27,130 nt of DNA from Pseudomonadota bacterium (GCA_023416135.1 JAEZIF010000468.1:1-27130); one strand, 5' to 3'. Shown: positions 6,799-14,871, counted from the stretch's first letter. Numbers and translations: made by a program. Notes: a model not told the origin generated them from the letters alone.

Positions 6799-9700
6799 GG
6801 GCGAACCAGAGACGCCGCGCGAGAGGGCAGGTATACCGGTTGTCGGAATCGGCGCCTCGGCTGGCGGCATCAGCGCTCTCGAGACGATGCTGCCCCTGCT
6901 TACGCCGGACGCGGGACTGGCCTACGTCGTGGTCCAGCATCTCGATCCCGATCATGAGAGTGTGCTGACGTCGCTGCTCGCCCGGACGACGAAAATTCCC
7001 GTCGTCGAGATCAAGGACCAGGCGGTCGTCCAACCCGACCACGTCTACGTCATCCCGCGCAACGCCTCGCTCACGGTGGTCGACGATCGCCTGCAGCTCA
7101 AGCCTCCGGTCGAGCAGCGCGGCCAGCGGACACCAATCGACGGCTTCCTGATCTCGCTGGCGACAGCCAAGGGCGAAAGCGCGGCCGGCGTGATCCTGTC
7201 GGGCACCGGCAGCGACGGCACGATCGGACTGCGCGCCATCAAGGAGCATGGCGGCCTCACCGTGGCGCAGGACGACGCCGAATATGACGGCATGATGCGT
7301 AGCGCCGTGCGCACCGGCATGGTCGACTTCGTGCTGCCGCTGGAGCAGATTCCAGCCAAGCTGACAGACTATTTCCGCCACCTGACCGACGTCGACGGCC
7401 GCAAGGGTCCCGACGGCGTGCGCCAGGAGGCCACCGACCATCTGGCGCAGATCTGCGCCTTGCTGCGCACCCGCACCGGCCATGATTTCACCGGCTACAA
7501 GGACAAGACCGTGGCGCGTCGCGTGCAGCGGCGCATGCAGGTGCTGCAGATCGACGAGGTGCCCGACTTCATCGAGCGCCTGCGCAAGGAGCCGCAGGAG
7601 CTCGACGCGCTGCTGCAGGACCTGCTGATCGGCGTCACCAACTTCTTTCGCGATCCCCAGGCTTTCGAGGCTCTGGAGCGCGAGGTCATTCCCCATCTCT
7701 TCGAAGGCAAGGGGCCGGATGATTCGGTCCGCATCTGGGTCCCCGGCTGCTCGACCGGCGAGGAGGCCTACTCCATCGCGATCCTGCTGCGCGAGCACAT
7801 GCCCAAGGGCCAGAGCGCGCCCAAGCTGCAGATCTTCGCCAGCGACATCGACGAACAGTCCCTGCAGATCGCGCGCATCGGCCGTTTCCCCTCGACCATC
7901 GCTAAGGACATCCCGCAAGCCCGGCTCGAACGCTACTTCGTTCGCGAGGACGGTACCTATCGCATCGCCAGCGATCTGCGTGAGATCTGCCTGTTCTCGT
8001 CGCACAATCTGTTACGCGACGCGCCGTTCTCCAAGCTCGACCTGGTCGCCTGCCGCAACCTCCTGATCTATCTCACGCCCGAACTGCAGAACCGGCTGAT
8101 CCCTCTGTTCCACTATGCCCTGAACGACGGCGGCTTCCTGTTCCTCGGCACCTCGGAGAACGTCACCCGCCATTCGCGCTTGTTCGCCACTGTCGACAAG
8201 CCGCATCGCATCTTCCGGCGCCGGGCGCAGATCGAACGGCGGCTGCCCGAGTTCCCGCTGACCGCGCCGGAGGGCAGCCGGCGCCTTGCCCAGGCGCCGA
8301 CGCGGTCCGCGGTCGAGCATGAGCCGTTGCAGACCCTGGCCGAGCGCCAGCTGCTCGACCGCTACAGTCCGGCCTACGTCGTGGTGAACGGTGACGGCGA
8401 GCTGCTGCACGGCTCGGGCCGCACCGGCAAGTACCTCGAACTGCCCCCCGGCGCGCCGCGCATCGACATCTACAGCATGGCGCGGCCCGGCCTCAGGCCC
8501 GACCTGCGCGCCGGCGTCCACAAGGCGGTCAGCACGAGCCAGGTGGCGATCCAGCGCAACGTCACGGTCGGCACCAATGGCGGCCGCCAGGCCATCGACC
8601 TGATCGTCCATCCGATCCGCTCGGCGGCCATGCCGGATTCGCTCTACATGATCGTCTTCCAGGACATCGGTGGCATCAAACCGACGGAAATGGAGGGCGA
8701 CGAGACGGCTGAAGAGCTCGAAAACGCCAACCTGCGCCAGCTCGAGATGGAGCTGCGCGCGACACGCGAGCGGCTGCAAACCACGACCGAAGAGCTCGAA
8801 TCCTCGAACGAGGAGCTGAAGTCGGGCAACGAGGAACTTTCCTCGATGAACGAAGAGTTGCAGTCGGCCAACGAGGAACTGGAGACCTCCAAGGAAGAAC
8901 TGCAGTCGATCAACGAGGAGCTGCAGACCGTCAACGCCGAGCTCAATGCCCGGGTCGAGGAGCTGAGCCGCGCCAACTCCGACATTGCCAACCTGCTGGA
9001 GAGCACGCAGATCGCCACGGTGTTCCTCGACCGCAATCTCTCGATCAAGAGTTTCACGCCGGCGGCCAAGGACGTGTTCCGCCTGGTCGAAAGCGACACC
9101 GGCCGGCCGATCACCCACGTCCGGGCGCGCTTCCACTCCGACACCGTGCAGGAGGATGCCGAGCGCGTGCTGCGCACGCTGGCCACCATCGAACGCCAGG
9201 TCGAGAGCAATTACAACGACCAGCGTTACGTCATGCGAATGATGCCCTACCGCACCGTCGACAACGTGATCGCCGGCGTGGTCATCACTTTCGTCGACGT
9301 CAGCCAGATCACGGCCGCGGAAGCCCGCATCGGCGAACTGACAGTCGATCTGCGCAATCGTGTGCAGAGCCTGGAAACCCTGCTCAACATCCTGCCGGTT
9401 GGAATCCTGATCACCGAGGACGGCAGCACCGAGCAGGTGCGCGTCAACCGCTACGGCGCCCAGCTTCTCGGCGAGAGCGGGGAAGGCGGCGACGGCGCCG
9501 GCATCCGGCCGGCGACGAGCTCTCTCCGTGTGTTCCAAGGCGATCGCGAATTGCGGCCGGCGGAACAGCCGCTGCAACGCGCCGCGCAGTCAGGACAGCC
9601 CGTGCCGGGCTTCGAGGCCCATATCCAGAGGTACAACGGCACGCGCTTCGAAGCCATGATGTCGGCGACGCCGCTGCTGGACGACCAGGGCAAGCCGCGC

Positions 9701-10360
9701 GGCGCCATCGCCGCCATTCTCGACATCACCGAGCGGCGCGCGGCGGAGGCGCACCAGCAGGTGCTGCTCCACGAGCTGCAGCACCGGGTCAAGAACATCA
9801 TTACCACCATCGGCGCGCTGGCGAGCCGCATGATGAAGGAGGCCAGCTCGCTCGACGAGTTCGGGACCGCCTTCCTCGGCCGACTGAGAGCGATGGCCGC
9901 GACGCATGAACTCCTGTCACATGGCAACTGGACGGGAGCGCGCCTGCGGGAGCTGATCGAGGCCGTCCTGCAGTCGCACCTCGGCAAGGACGGCCGTCCG
10001 GCTGACCTGCACGGGCCCGACCTCGTCCTGACGCCAAGCGCTGCATCCACGCTCGGCCTGGTGTTCTATGAGCTAGCGACCAACGCCACGAAGTACGGCA
10101 GCCTCTCGAACGGCGACGGACGCGTGAAAGTAGCGTGGCGCGTCGACGAGGCGGCGCCGCCGTCGGTCGTGATCGATTGGACGGAAATCAACGGGCCGCC
10201 GATGGCGGGCGCGATCGAGGCCGGCTTCGGCGTCAGCTTCGTCACCCGCAGCATCGAGTACGAGCTCAGTGGCAGGGCGGACGCGCAACCGGACGCAGGA
10301 GGCCTGCGTTGGACGATGACGTTCCCGCTGCAGCGAAATGTGCAGCAACGAGAGGCGTAG
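6776..10360 (+). CDS. Hybrid CheB-CheR-coiled coil-PAS-HWE histidine kinase
   Basis: 1194 residues. Domains in order: CheB methylesterase (about 20-210; S28 in GIGASAGG, H55, D147 in GTGSDG); CheR methyltransferase (about 220-480; SAM-binding VPGCSTGEEAYS near 322, and FLGTSEN); a 90-residue coiled coil of seven-residue repeats (EELQSxNEEL type, about 645-735); a PAS domain (about 740-850), a second PAS-like region (about 865-985); and an HWE-type kinase with phospho-acceptor H1003 in LQHRVKNI, an N-box YELATNATKYGSLS and DWTEINGP. In most HWE kinases the N-box Tyr position is His. No transmembrane helix is seen, so it is probably cytoplasmic. Such proteins are known in alphaproteobacteria; some act in light or stress sensing, but the input here is unknown. 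The downstream receiver is the probable phosphate acceptor. Confidence 0.93.
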   Translation: MATRKNSEGEPETPRERAGIPVVGIGASAGGISALETMLPLLTPDAGLAYVVVQHLDPDHESVLTSLLARTTKIPVVEIKDQAVVQPDHVYVIPRNASLTVVDDRLQLKPPVEQRGQRTPIDGFLISLATAKGESAAGVILSGTGSDGTIGLRAIKEHGGLTVAQDDAEYDGMMRSAVRTGMVDFVLPLEQIPAKLTDYFRHLTDVDGRKGPDGVRQEATDHLAQICALLRTRTGHDFTGYKDKTVARRVQRRMQVLQIDEVPDFIERLRKEPQELDALLQDLLIGVTNFFRDPQAFEALEREVIPHLFEGKGPDDSVRIWVPGCSTGEEAYSIAILLREHMPKGQSAPKLQIFASDIDEQSLQIARIGRFPSTIAKDIPQARLERYFVREDGTYRIASDLREICLFSSHNLLRDAPFSKLDLVACRNLLIYLTPELQNRLIPLFHYALNDGGFLFLGTSENVTRHSRLFATVDKPHRIFRRRAQIERRLPEFPLTAPEGSRRLAQAPTRSAVEHEPLQTLAERQLLDRYSPAYVVVNGDGELLHGSGRTGKYLELPPGAPRIDIYSMARPGLRPDLRAGVHKAVSTSQVAIQRNVTVGTNGGRQAIDLIVHPIRSAAMPDSLYMIVFQDIGGIKPTEMEGDETAEELENANLRQLEMELRATRERLQTTTEELESSNEELKSGNEELSSMNEELQSANEELETSKEELQSINEELQTVNAELNARVEELSRANSDIANLLESTQIATVFLDRNLSIKSFTPAAKDVFRLVESDTGRPITHVRARFHSDTVQEDAERVLRTLATIERQVESNYNDQRYVMRMMPYRTVDNVIAGVVITFVDVSQITAAEARIGELTVDLRNRVQSLETLLNILPVGILITEDGSTEQVRVNRYGAQLLGESGEGGDGAGIRPATSSLRVFQGDRELRPAEQPLQRAAQSGQPVPGFEAHIQRYNGTRFEAMMSATPLLDDQGKPRGAIAAILDITERRAAEAHQQVLLHELQHRVKNIITTIGALASRMMKEASSLDEFGTAFLGRLRAMAATHELLSHGNWTGARLRELIEAVLQSHLGKDGRPADLHGPDLVLTPSAASTLGLVFYELATNATKYGSLSNGDGRVKVAWRVDEAAPPSVVIDWTEINGPPMAGAIEAGFGVSFVTRSIEYELSGRADAQPDAGGLRWTMTFPLQRNVQQREA

Positions 10361-10382
10361 CGCTCTCAAGCGAAGGCACTGG

Positions 10383-10745
10383 ATGGACAAGAGCCTCGAA
10401 GGACTGCGGATCCTGGTCGTCGAGGACAACTTCCTCGCGGCCGAGGTCGTCCGGGACGCGCTGGAGAGCACCGGCTGCACGGTCATCGGTCCGGTCGCCC
10501 GGCTCGAGATGGGCCTGCAGTTGGCCGAGCAGCAACAGATCGACGGTGCCGTCCTCGACATCAACCTCAACGGCGATAGGTGCTTTCCGATCGCCGAGGC
10601 GCTGCGTCAGCGCGGCGTGCCGTTCATCTTCCTGACCGGCTACGACGATGCCGCCATCATCCCTGTCGAGCTGCGACCGGTGCGACTGCTCGGCAAGCCG
10701 ATCCTGGGCTCGCAGCTGGTCGCAGCCCTGATCGAGGTCATTTGA
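10383..10745 (+). CDS. Single-domain response regulator (receiver)
   Basis: 120 residues, only a receiver domain: acidic pair E14/D15 (VVEDN), phospho-acceptor D59 (GAVLDINLNG), the switch Thr in FLTGYD, and the conserved Lys in LGKPI. There is no output domain. It begins 22 bases after the kinase stop with a modest GAAGG ribosome site; an in-frame ATG at 10338 would overlap the kinase gene. It probably takes phosphate from the HWE kinase and passes it on or acts as a sink. It is closely similar in pattern to the receiver half of the receiver-Crp protein encoded at 13534-14595. Its last eight bases overlap the 3' end of the convergent DUF4142 gene. Confidence 0.9.
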   Translation: MDKSLEGLRILVVEDNFLAAEVVRDALESTGCTVIGPVARLEMGLQLAEQQQIDGAVLDINLNGDRCFPIAEALRQRGVPFIFLTGYDDAAIIPVELRPVRLLGKPILGSQLVAALIEVI

Positions 10746-11274
10746 GCTTGCTCACCTCATCGAGGTGCTTCTTCAGAGTCGGCAGCATGTCGGTGGCAAA
10801 CTGCTTCATGCGGGCATTGTCCCCACCCTTGGCATAGGCGTCGAACATCGCGACGGTCTCGGCGTGGCCGTCGTGTTGGGCCTTGACGTAGGCGGTGTCG
10901 AACGCAGCGCCGTCCTGCTTCTTCAGGTCGTCGAGCAGCGCTTGGTGCTTGGCGTCGAGCTTCTCGGCCGGAGGCGTCAGCTTGGCGTCGGCGACGGCCT
11001 GCTTGAACTTGGTGCCGGCGGCGGTGTGCTCGGTCACCATCTCGTTGGCGAAGCTCTTGACCTTGTCGTTCTTCGTCTTGCTGAGCGCCATCTTGCTGCT
11101 CTCGATCTCGAACAGGTTGGCCGCGGCCGTGTTGGCGAGGAAGGTCGGGGTCGAAGGAGTCGCCATCGCCGGAGCAGCCGCCTGCTTGGCCGGCGGATCG
11201 GCAGCGAAGGCGGGACCGGCCGCCAGCGCCAGCGGCAGCGTCGCCGTGAAGAGCCACAATGCAGTGCGTGTCAT
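10738..11274 (-). CDS. DUF4142 (ferritin-like) secreted protein
   Basis: 178 residues. The first 24 are a signal peptide (MTRTALWLFTATLPLALAAG, cleavage likely after AFA), so the product is periplasmic. The remainder is a helical DUF4142 domain with ANLFEIESSKMALSKTKNDKVKSFA, MVTEHTAAGTKF, LDAKHQALLDDL and FDTAYVKAQHDGH, a pattern distantly like ferritin helices but of unproven function; members are common in stress-induced loci. Start 11274 was chosen because GGAGG lies six bases upstream; ATG 11280 would touch that site. It is the third gene of a minus-strand set after the alcohol dehydrogenase and SDR. Confidence 0.9.
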   Translation of the reverse strand: MTRTALWLFTATLPLALAAGPAFAADPPAKQAAAPAMATPSTPTFLANTAAANLFEIESSKMALSKTKNDKVKSFANEMVTEHTAAGTKFKQAVADAKLTPPAEKLDAKHQALLDDLKKQDGAAFDTAYVKAQHDGHAETVAMFDAYAKGGDNARMKQFATDMLPTLKKHLDEVSKLK

Positions 11275-11294
11275 CGACATCCTCCAGCTGTTGG

Positions 11295-12083
11295 TCATTT
11301 CTTCAGGCCCGAACCGGGCTCGGCCATGCTGCGATGCTGCTCGGCGAGCAGCGCCGCCGGCATGACGTTCGCGATCGCCGCGCGCAGCTTGTTCTGCCAT
11401 CCGGTCACGACATCGCCGTCGCCGTCCATCATCGCCTTGAAGCCGGTCTCCGCGGCCTCGGCCGGATCGTCCTTCTTGGACTGACCGACTTTGGTGTCCA
11501 TCATGTCGGCCCGCTCGAAGAACTCGGTCTCGGTGGCGCCGGGCATCAGGCAGGTGACCGTGACGCCCGTATCCTTGAGCTCGGCGCGGATGGCGAAGGA
11601 GAAGGAATCGAGGAAGGCCTTGGTGCCGTTGTAGACGGCCTGGTACGTGCCCGGCATGAAGCCCGCGATGGAGCCGGTGATCAGGACGCGGCCGTGGCCC
11701 AGCGAGCGCATCTGCCAAGCGACCTTGTGGATCAGGTAGACCGTGCCGGTGACGTTGGTGTCGATGACATGGCGGATATCGTCGAAGTCCTGGTCGACGA
11801 AGGCGTGGCCCAGCCCGCGGCCGGCATTGGCGAGCAAAGCATCGATCGGCCGCGAACCTACGGCCTCGAGGAGCTTGTCGACGCCCTCGGTGGTTGCGAG
11901 ATTTGCCTCGATCGCCTGCACGCCGGCACCCTCGGCCTTCAGTTGCCCCGCCGCCTCGTTGATCGCCGACTCGTCGGCCACGATCAGGAGGTCGAACCCG
12001 TTCCGGGCGCACTGCCGCGCCAACTCGAAGCCGATGCCGGTCGAGGCGCCGGTCACTACGGCCAGCATGTCGGGTGCGCTCAT
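11295..12083 (-). CDS. Short-chain dehydrogenase/reductase (SDR)
   Basis: 262 residues. NAD(P)-binding motif TGASTGIGFEL near the N-terminus, LLANAGRG for the central strand, catalytic Ser in LITGSIAG, and Tyr/Lys in YNGTKAF, with PGATETEFF after the active site. These mark a classical SDR; substrate not predictable. Its start codon overlaps the stop of the upstream alcohol dehydrogenase (ATGA), and the DUF4142 gene starts 20 bases after its stop, so the three are likely one operon. Confidence 0.92.
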   Translation of the reverse strand: MSAPDMLAVVTGASTGIGFELARQCARNGFDLLIVADESAINEAAGQLKAEGAGVQAIEANLATTEGVDKLLEAVGSRPIDALLANAGRGLGHAFVDQDFDDIRHVIDTNVTGTVYLIHKVAWQMRSLGHGRVLITGSIAGFMPGTYQAVYNGTKAFLDSFSFAIRAELKDTGVTVTCLMPGATETEFFERADMMDTKVGQSKKDDPAEAAETGFKAMMDGDGDVVTGWQNKLRAAIANVMPAALLAEQHRSMAEPGSGLKK

Positions 12084-13249
12084 GGTTTCATCACCACCTT
12101 GATGCAGCCGTCCTTCTTGTCGCGGAACGTCTTGTAGAGCTCAGGCCCCTCTTCGAGTGTGGCGCGATGGGTGATGACGAAGGACGGATCGATCTCGCCC
12201 TTCTCGATACGATCGAGAAGCATCGGCAGGTAGCGCTGCACCGGGGTCTGGGCCATCCTGAACGTCAGCCCTCGATTGATCGCCGACCCCATCGGGATCT
12301 TGTCGAGGAAGCCGCCGTAGACGCCGACGATCGAGACCGTGCCGAAGTTGCGGCAGCAATGGATGGCCTGCCGCAACACGTGCGGCCGGTCGGTGCCCAT
12401 GAAGGTCGCGACCTTCACGCGGTCGACGATCGAGTCGAAGCTGCCCCGCGTATCGGGTTCGGTGCCGACGGCATCGATGCAGGCGTCGGCGCCGCGACCA
12501 TGGGTCAGATCCTGGATGCGGTCGTAGACGTCCTCGGCCAGGAAATCGATGGTCTGGGCACCGGCCTGCCGCGCCAGCGCGAGACGCTCGGGCACGGTAT
12601 CGATCGCCAGCACGCGGCCCGCCCCCAGCAGGAAGGCGCTGCGGATGGCGAACTGGCCGACCGGCCCGCAGCCCCATATCGCGATCGTGTCGTCGGGCTG
12701 GATATTGCAGAACTCGGCGGCCATGTATCCCGTCGGAAAAATGTCGGACAGGAACAGGACCTGCTCGTCGCTGAGCCCATTCTCGATCTTGATCGGGCCG
12801 GCATCGGCGTAGGGCACTCGCAAATACTCCGCCTGACCGCCGGGATAACCGCCCAGGAGATGGGAATAGCCGAACAGGCCGGCCGGCGAATGGCCCCACA
12901 GCTTCTCGGCCTTGACGCGGTCCGGATTGGTGCGCTCGCAGCCGGAGAAAAACGCTCGCTTGCAGAAGAAGCACTCGCCGCAGGCGATGGTGAAGGGCAC
13001 GACGACGCGGTCGCCGACCTTCAGCTTCTTGTTCTCCGTCCCGACCTCGACCACTTCGCCCATGGTCTCATGGCCGATGACGTCGCCGCTTTGCATTCCG
13101 GGAATGACGCCATCGAAGATGTGCAAGTCCGAGCCGCAGATCGCGCAGGCCGTTACTCTTATGATGGCATCGCGCGGATGCTCGATCCTGGGATCCGGTA
13201 CGCTCTCACAGCGCATGTCGCTCTTGCCGTGCCAGGTCAGCGCCTTCAT
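12080..13249 (-). CDS. Zinc-dependent alcohol dehydrogenase, formaldehyde-dehydrogenase-like
   Basis: 389 residues, medium-chain dehydrogenase. Catalytic zinc residues are visible as C38 (AICGSDLH) and H60-E61 (GHETMGEV); the structural zinc loop is CGECFFCKRAFFSGCE; the nucleotide-binding motif is GCGPVGQFA. The insert after the zinc loop and the IFPTGYMAAEF segment resemble the glutathione-independent formaldehyde dehydrogenase branch, so oxidation of an alcohol or aldehyde with NAD is likely but the substrate is not certain. The frame is open further upstream; 13249 is preferred because MKALTWHGK is the typical family start and AGGA lies about 12 bases before. First gene of an operon with the SDR and DUF4142 genes. 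Confidence 0.92.
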   Translation of the reverse strand: MKALTWHGKSDMRCESVPDPRIEHPRDAIIRVTACAICGSDLHIFDGVIPGMQSGDVIGHETMGEVVEVGTENKKLKVGDRVVVPFTIACGECFFCKRAFFSGCERTNPDRVKAEKLWGHSPAGLFGYSHLLGGYPGGQAEYLRVPYADAGPIKIENGLSDEQVLFLSDIFPTGYMAAEFCNIQPDDTIAIWGCGPVGQFAIRSAFLLGAGRVLAIDTVPERLALARQAGAQTIDFLAEDVYDRIQDLTHGRGADACIDAVGTEPDTRGSFDSIVDRVKVATFMGTDRPHVLRQAIHCCRNFGTVSIVGVYGGFLDKIPMGSAINRGLTFRMAQTPVQRYLPMLLDRIEKGEIDPSFVITHRATLEEGPELYKTFRDKKDGCIKVVMKP

Positions 13250-13533
13250 GGTCTCTTGTCCTGCACCGTGGGAACGACAGTCAGGTGGCTCGTCATAGCA
13301 ACCGGTTCCGTTTTCAGAATGCCCAGCGGCAGCGCCGGGCCGCGAAGCCTGCCCCGTGGACGAAAGGTGCGCAGACTGGCGCCCAGAGCGCGCAGCAACG
13401 AGAGCTCCCGCAGCACGAGCGACCGCGCGTTGTAATGTTTGGACCGCATGCCGTGCCAATGCCGCATTCACAACGGCAGTTGCAGCAGGCAACCGATTTG
13501 TGGGTTGAGGTACGCTTCTGAACCGATCGACGC
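13250..13533. other. Intergenic region upstream of the alcohol dehydrogenase operon
   Basis: 284 bases, between the alcohol dehydrogenase start and the end of the receiver-Crp gene. It should hold the operon promoter, but I found no GCAAC/GGAAC-N16/17-CGTT match here and no clear terminator. Short frames crossing it show no gene-like features. Confidence 0.4.
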
Positions 13534-14595
13534 TCAGCGCCGCGCCAGCTCGGCCAATCCCGCGGGATCGAGCACCACGACGGCACGCCGCGTCGAGCGA
13601 ATAAGGTGCCGACCCTCAAGCATCTGAAGGCTGGTTGTCACACTGGGTCGCCGCACGCCGAGAATTTCCGCCAATGCGTCATGCGTCAGTTCGAGGCGTC
13701 GGCTGCCCAGGCGCCAAGTCGCCTGGAGCAGCCAGTGCGCCAATCGCTCGACGATGGTGGCGCGGCCGCTGTACGAGAGCGTGTCGGCCAAATGACGCAG
13801 CGTCGCGCCGACCTGACCGAGCAGGCGACGGCGCAAGTCAGGATCGTTCTCGCTGAGTTGGTAAAGGGTCGCAGCCGGCATGCGCCAGGCACTGCCGCTC
13901 GCCTGCACCACCGTCTGGCCGGGCGAGAGGTTGTCACCCAGCAGTATCCCAGGCGCGGTCATGCCATCTCGACCGATGCTGCCGGCCTCGATACGCGTCG
14001 CCGTCGTCGCGCCGACGAAGATCGAGACCAGACCCTCGACCGGGAAGTGAACGTAGGCGATCGGCTCGCCGGCAACGTCCAAAACGTCGCCCCGATTCAG
14101 CGGGATACGCTCGAGCGATGCCGCCATCGCGAATCTCCTCGCAGCGGGCAGCGAATCGAGGATTGCATTGGCGAACGTCGGCTCACTCCGCGCCGCTACG
14201 GCGTCCGGCGGTGCGCCGACCAACGTCTGCAGGGCCGACTTCAGATCTGCGGCCACGATGGGCTTGGGAAGATGCAGCGCCTTGCTGAACTCGGCGGGCA
14301 CGACCGTGTTGGCGCTATAAGCGCTCAGGAAAAGGAACGGCACGCCTTTGGCCGTGAGCGCCCGGCACATCGGAAAACTGGGCAAGCCTCCGAGATCGAT
14401 ATCGAGCACAGCCCCATCAACCGTATCCTCGGCGATCAGGGCGAGCCCGCTTTCGACCGACGGCGCGGCGCCAGCCACGGCGTAGCCGCAACCACGGACA
14501 ACATCCCTCAGTTCCTCCGCCACGAGATAATTGTCTTCAACGATCAAAATTCGCGGGCGCGACACATCGCTCGTATCTGGGCTAGCATCTGGCAT
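13534..14595 (-). CDS. Receiver domain fused to a Crp/Fnr-type transcription regulator
   Basis: 353 residues. About 14-125 is a receiver: acidic pair E20/D21 (LIVEDN), phospho-acceptor D65 (GAVLDIDLGG), FLSAYS and LPKPI. About 160-270 is a cyclic-nucleotide-binding-like fold (LNRGDVLDVAGEP, FPVEGLVSIFV, IGRDGM) without a recognisable nucleotide-binding Arg/Ser motif. About 290-350 is the Crp-type winged helix, LTHDALAEILGVRRPSVTTSLQML. Crp proteins usually have no receiver, so this couples phosphorylation to a Crp-like DNA-binding dimer. Start 14595 follows GGAGGGG by about six bases; the frame is open further upstream without support. An EcfG-like motif lies 31 bases before the start. The HWE kinase 3 kb away is a candidate partner (inference). 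Confidence 0.9.
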   Translation of the reverse strand: MPDASPDTSDVSRPRILIVEDNYLVAEELRDVVRGCGYAVAGAAPSVESGLALIAEDTVDGAVLDIDLGGLPSFPMCRALTAKGVPFLFLSAYSANTVVPAEFSKALHLPKPIVAADLKSALQTLVGAPPDAVAARSEPTFANAILDSLPAARRFAMAASLERIPLNRGDVLDVAGEPIAYVHFPVEGLVSIFVGATTATRIEAGSIGRDGMTAPGILLGDNLSPGQTVVQASGSAWRMPAATLYQLSENDPDLRRRLLGQVGATLRHLADTLSYSGRATIVERLAHWLLQATWRLGSRRLELTHDALAEILGVRRPSVTTSLQMLEGRHLIRSTRRAVVVLDPAGLAELARR

Positions 14596-14626
14596 TCGGT
14601 TCCCCTCCCCGGCACCCGAAGGAAAT

Positions 14627-14651
14627 AACGCCGGAGCGGTCGTCAGGTTGC
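14627..14651 (-). promoter_or_regulatory. EcfG-like promoter of the receiver-Crp gene (GCAAC-N16-CGTT)
   Basis: On the minus strand GCAAC (14647-14651), 16 bases, CGTT (14627-14630), then 31 bases to the start at 14595. Both boxes, the spacer and the distance to the start match the site before the CheB operon. Confidence 0.5.
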
Positions 14652-14654
14652 GGA

Positions 14655-14809
14655 CAGACCGAGGGTACCGTTCTGTACTGCAACCACGGGCCTCACGAAG
14701 GCATTGTTCGGCCGTGTCTCGACGAGTCTTGCTTACGGCAAGCTTCTTCCCCCATCGTCGGGCCGCGTCGCGGGCCCACCTGATACCCATCGGGTGGGCC
14801 TCCTTTTTT
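14655..14809 (+). ncRNA. Candidate small RNA ended by a strong terminator
   Basis: No protein gene is seen on the plus strand between 10745 and 14773, yet a strong plus-strand terminator sits at 14773-14809. The stretch before it holds a hairpin CTTGC-TTACG-GCAAG (14728-14742) and no convincing coding frame, which suits a short RNA transcribed away from the receiver-Crp gene. The 5' end is unknown and I see no convincing promoter; the start given is only an estimate. I do not recognise the family. Confidence 0.3.
14773..14809 (+). terminator. Rho-independent terminator, plus strand
   Basis: GGCCCACC (14773-14780) pairs perfectly with GGTGGGCC (14793-14800). The inner bases TGAT and ATCG extend the stem to 12 pairs (one T-G) around the loop ACCC. 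TCC and a run of six T follow. The T-run lies only on the right side, so it acts on plus-strand transcripts. Confidence 0.75.
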
Positions 14810-14841
14810 CGTCTGCTCGAGGCGCCGGTCTCCGGGTCTGG

Positions 14842-14871
14842 GTCAGTCGGCGCTGTGTCAGTCGGCGCTGT
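14842..14871. repeat. 15-bp tandem duplication
   Basis: GTCAGTCGGCGCTGT occurs twice in direct succession (14842-14856 and 14857-14871) in the non-coding stretch between the terminator and the formamidase pseudogene. The surrounding region 14596-14977 otherwise holds the receiver-Crp promoter and the candidate small RNA; no protein gene is supported. Confidence 0.8.

Noticed and set aside
8012..9577. Minus-strand open frame of 521 codons
   Set aside because: It lies inside the CheB-CheR-HWE kinase gene on the other strand; the leucine/phenylalanine repeats are the complement of the kinase's coiled-coil repeat.
10738..12012. Minus-strand frame of 424 codons joining the DUF4142 protein to upstream sequence
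   Set aside because: Only the last 178 codons are real; the upstream part is an out-of-frame reading of the SDR gene, and a ribosome site marks the start at 11274.
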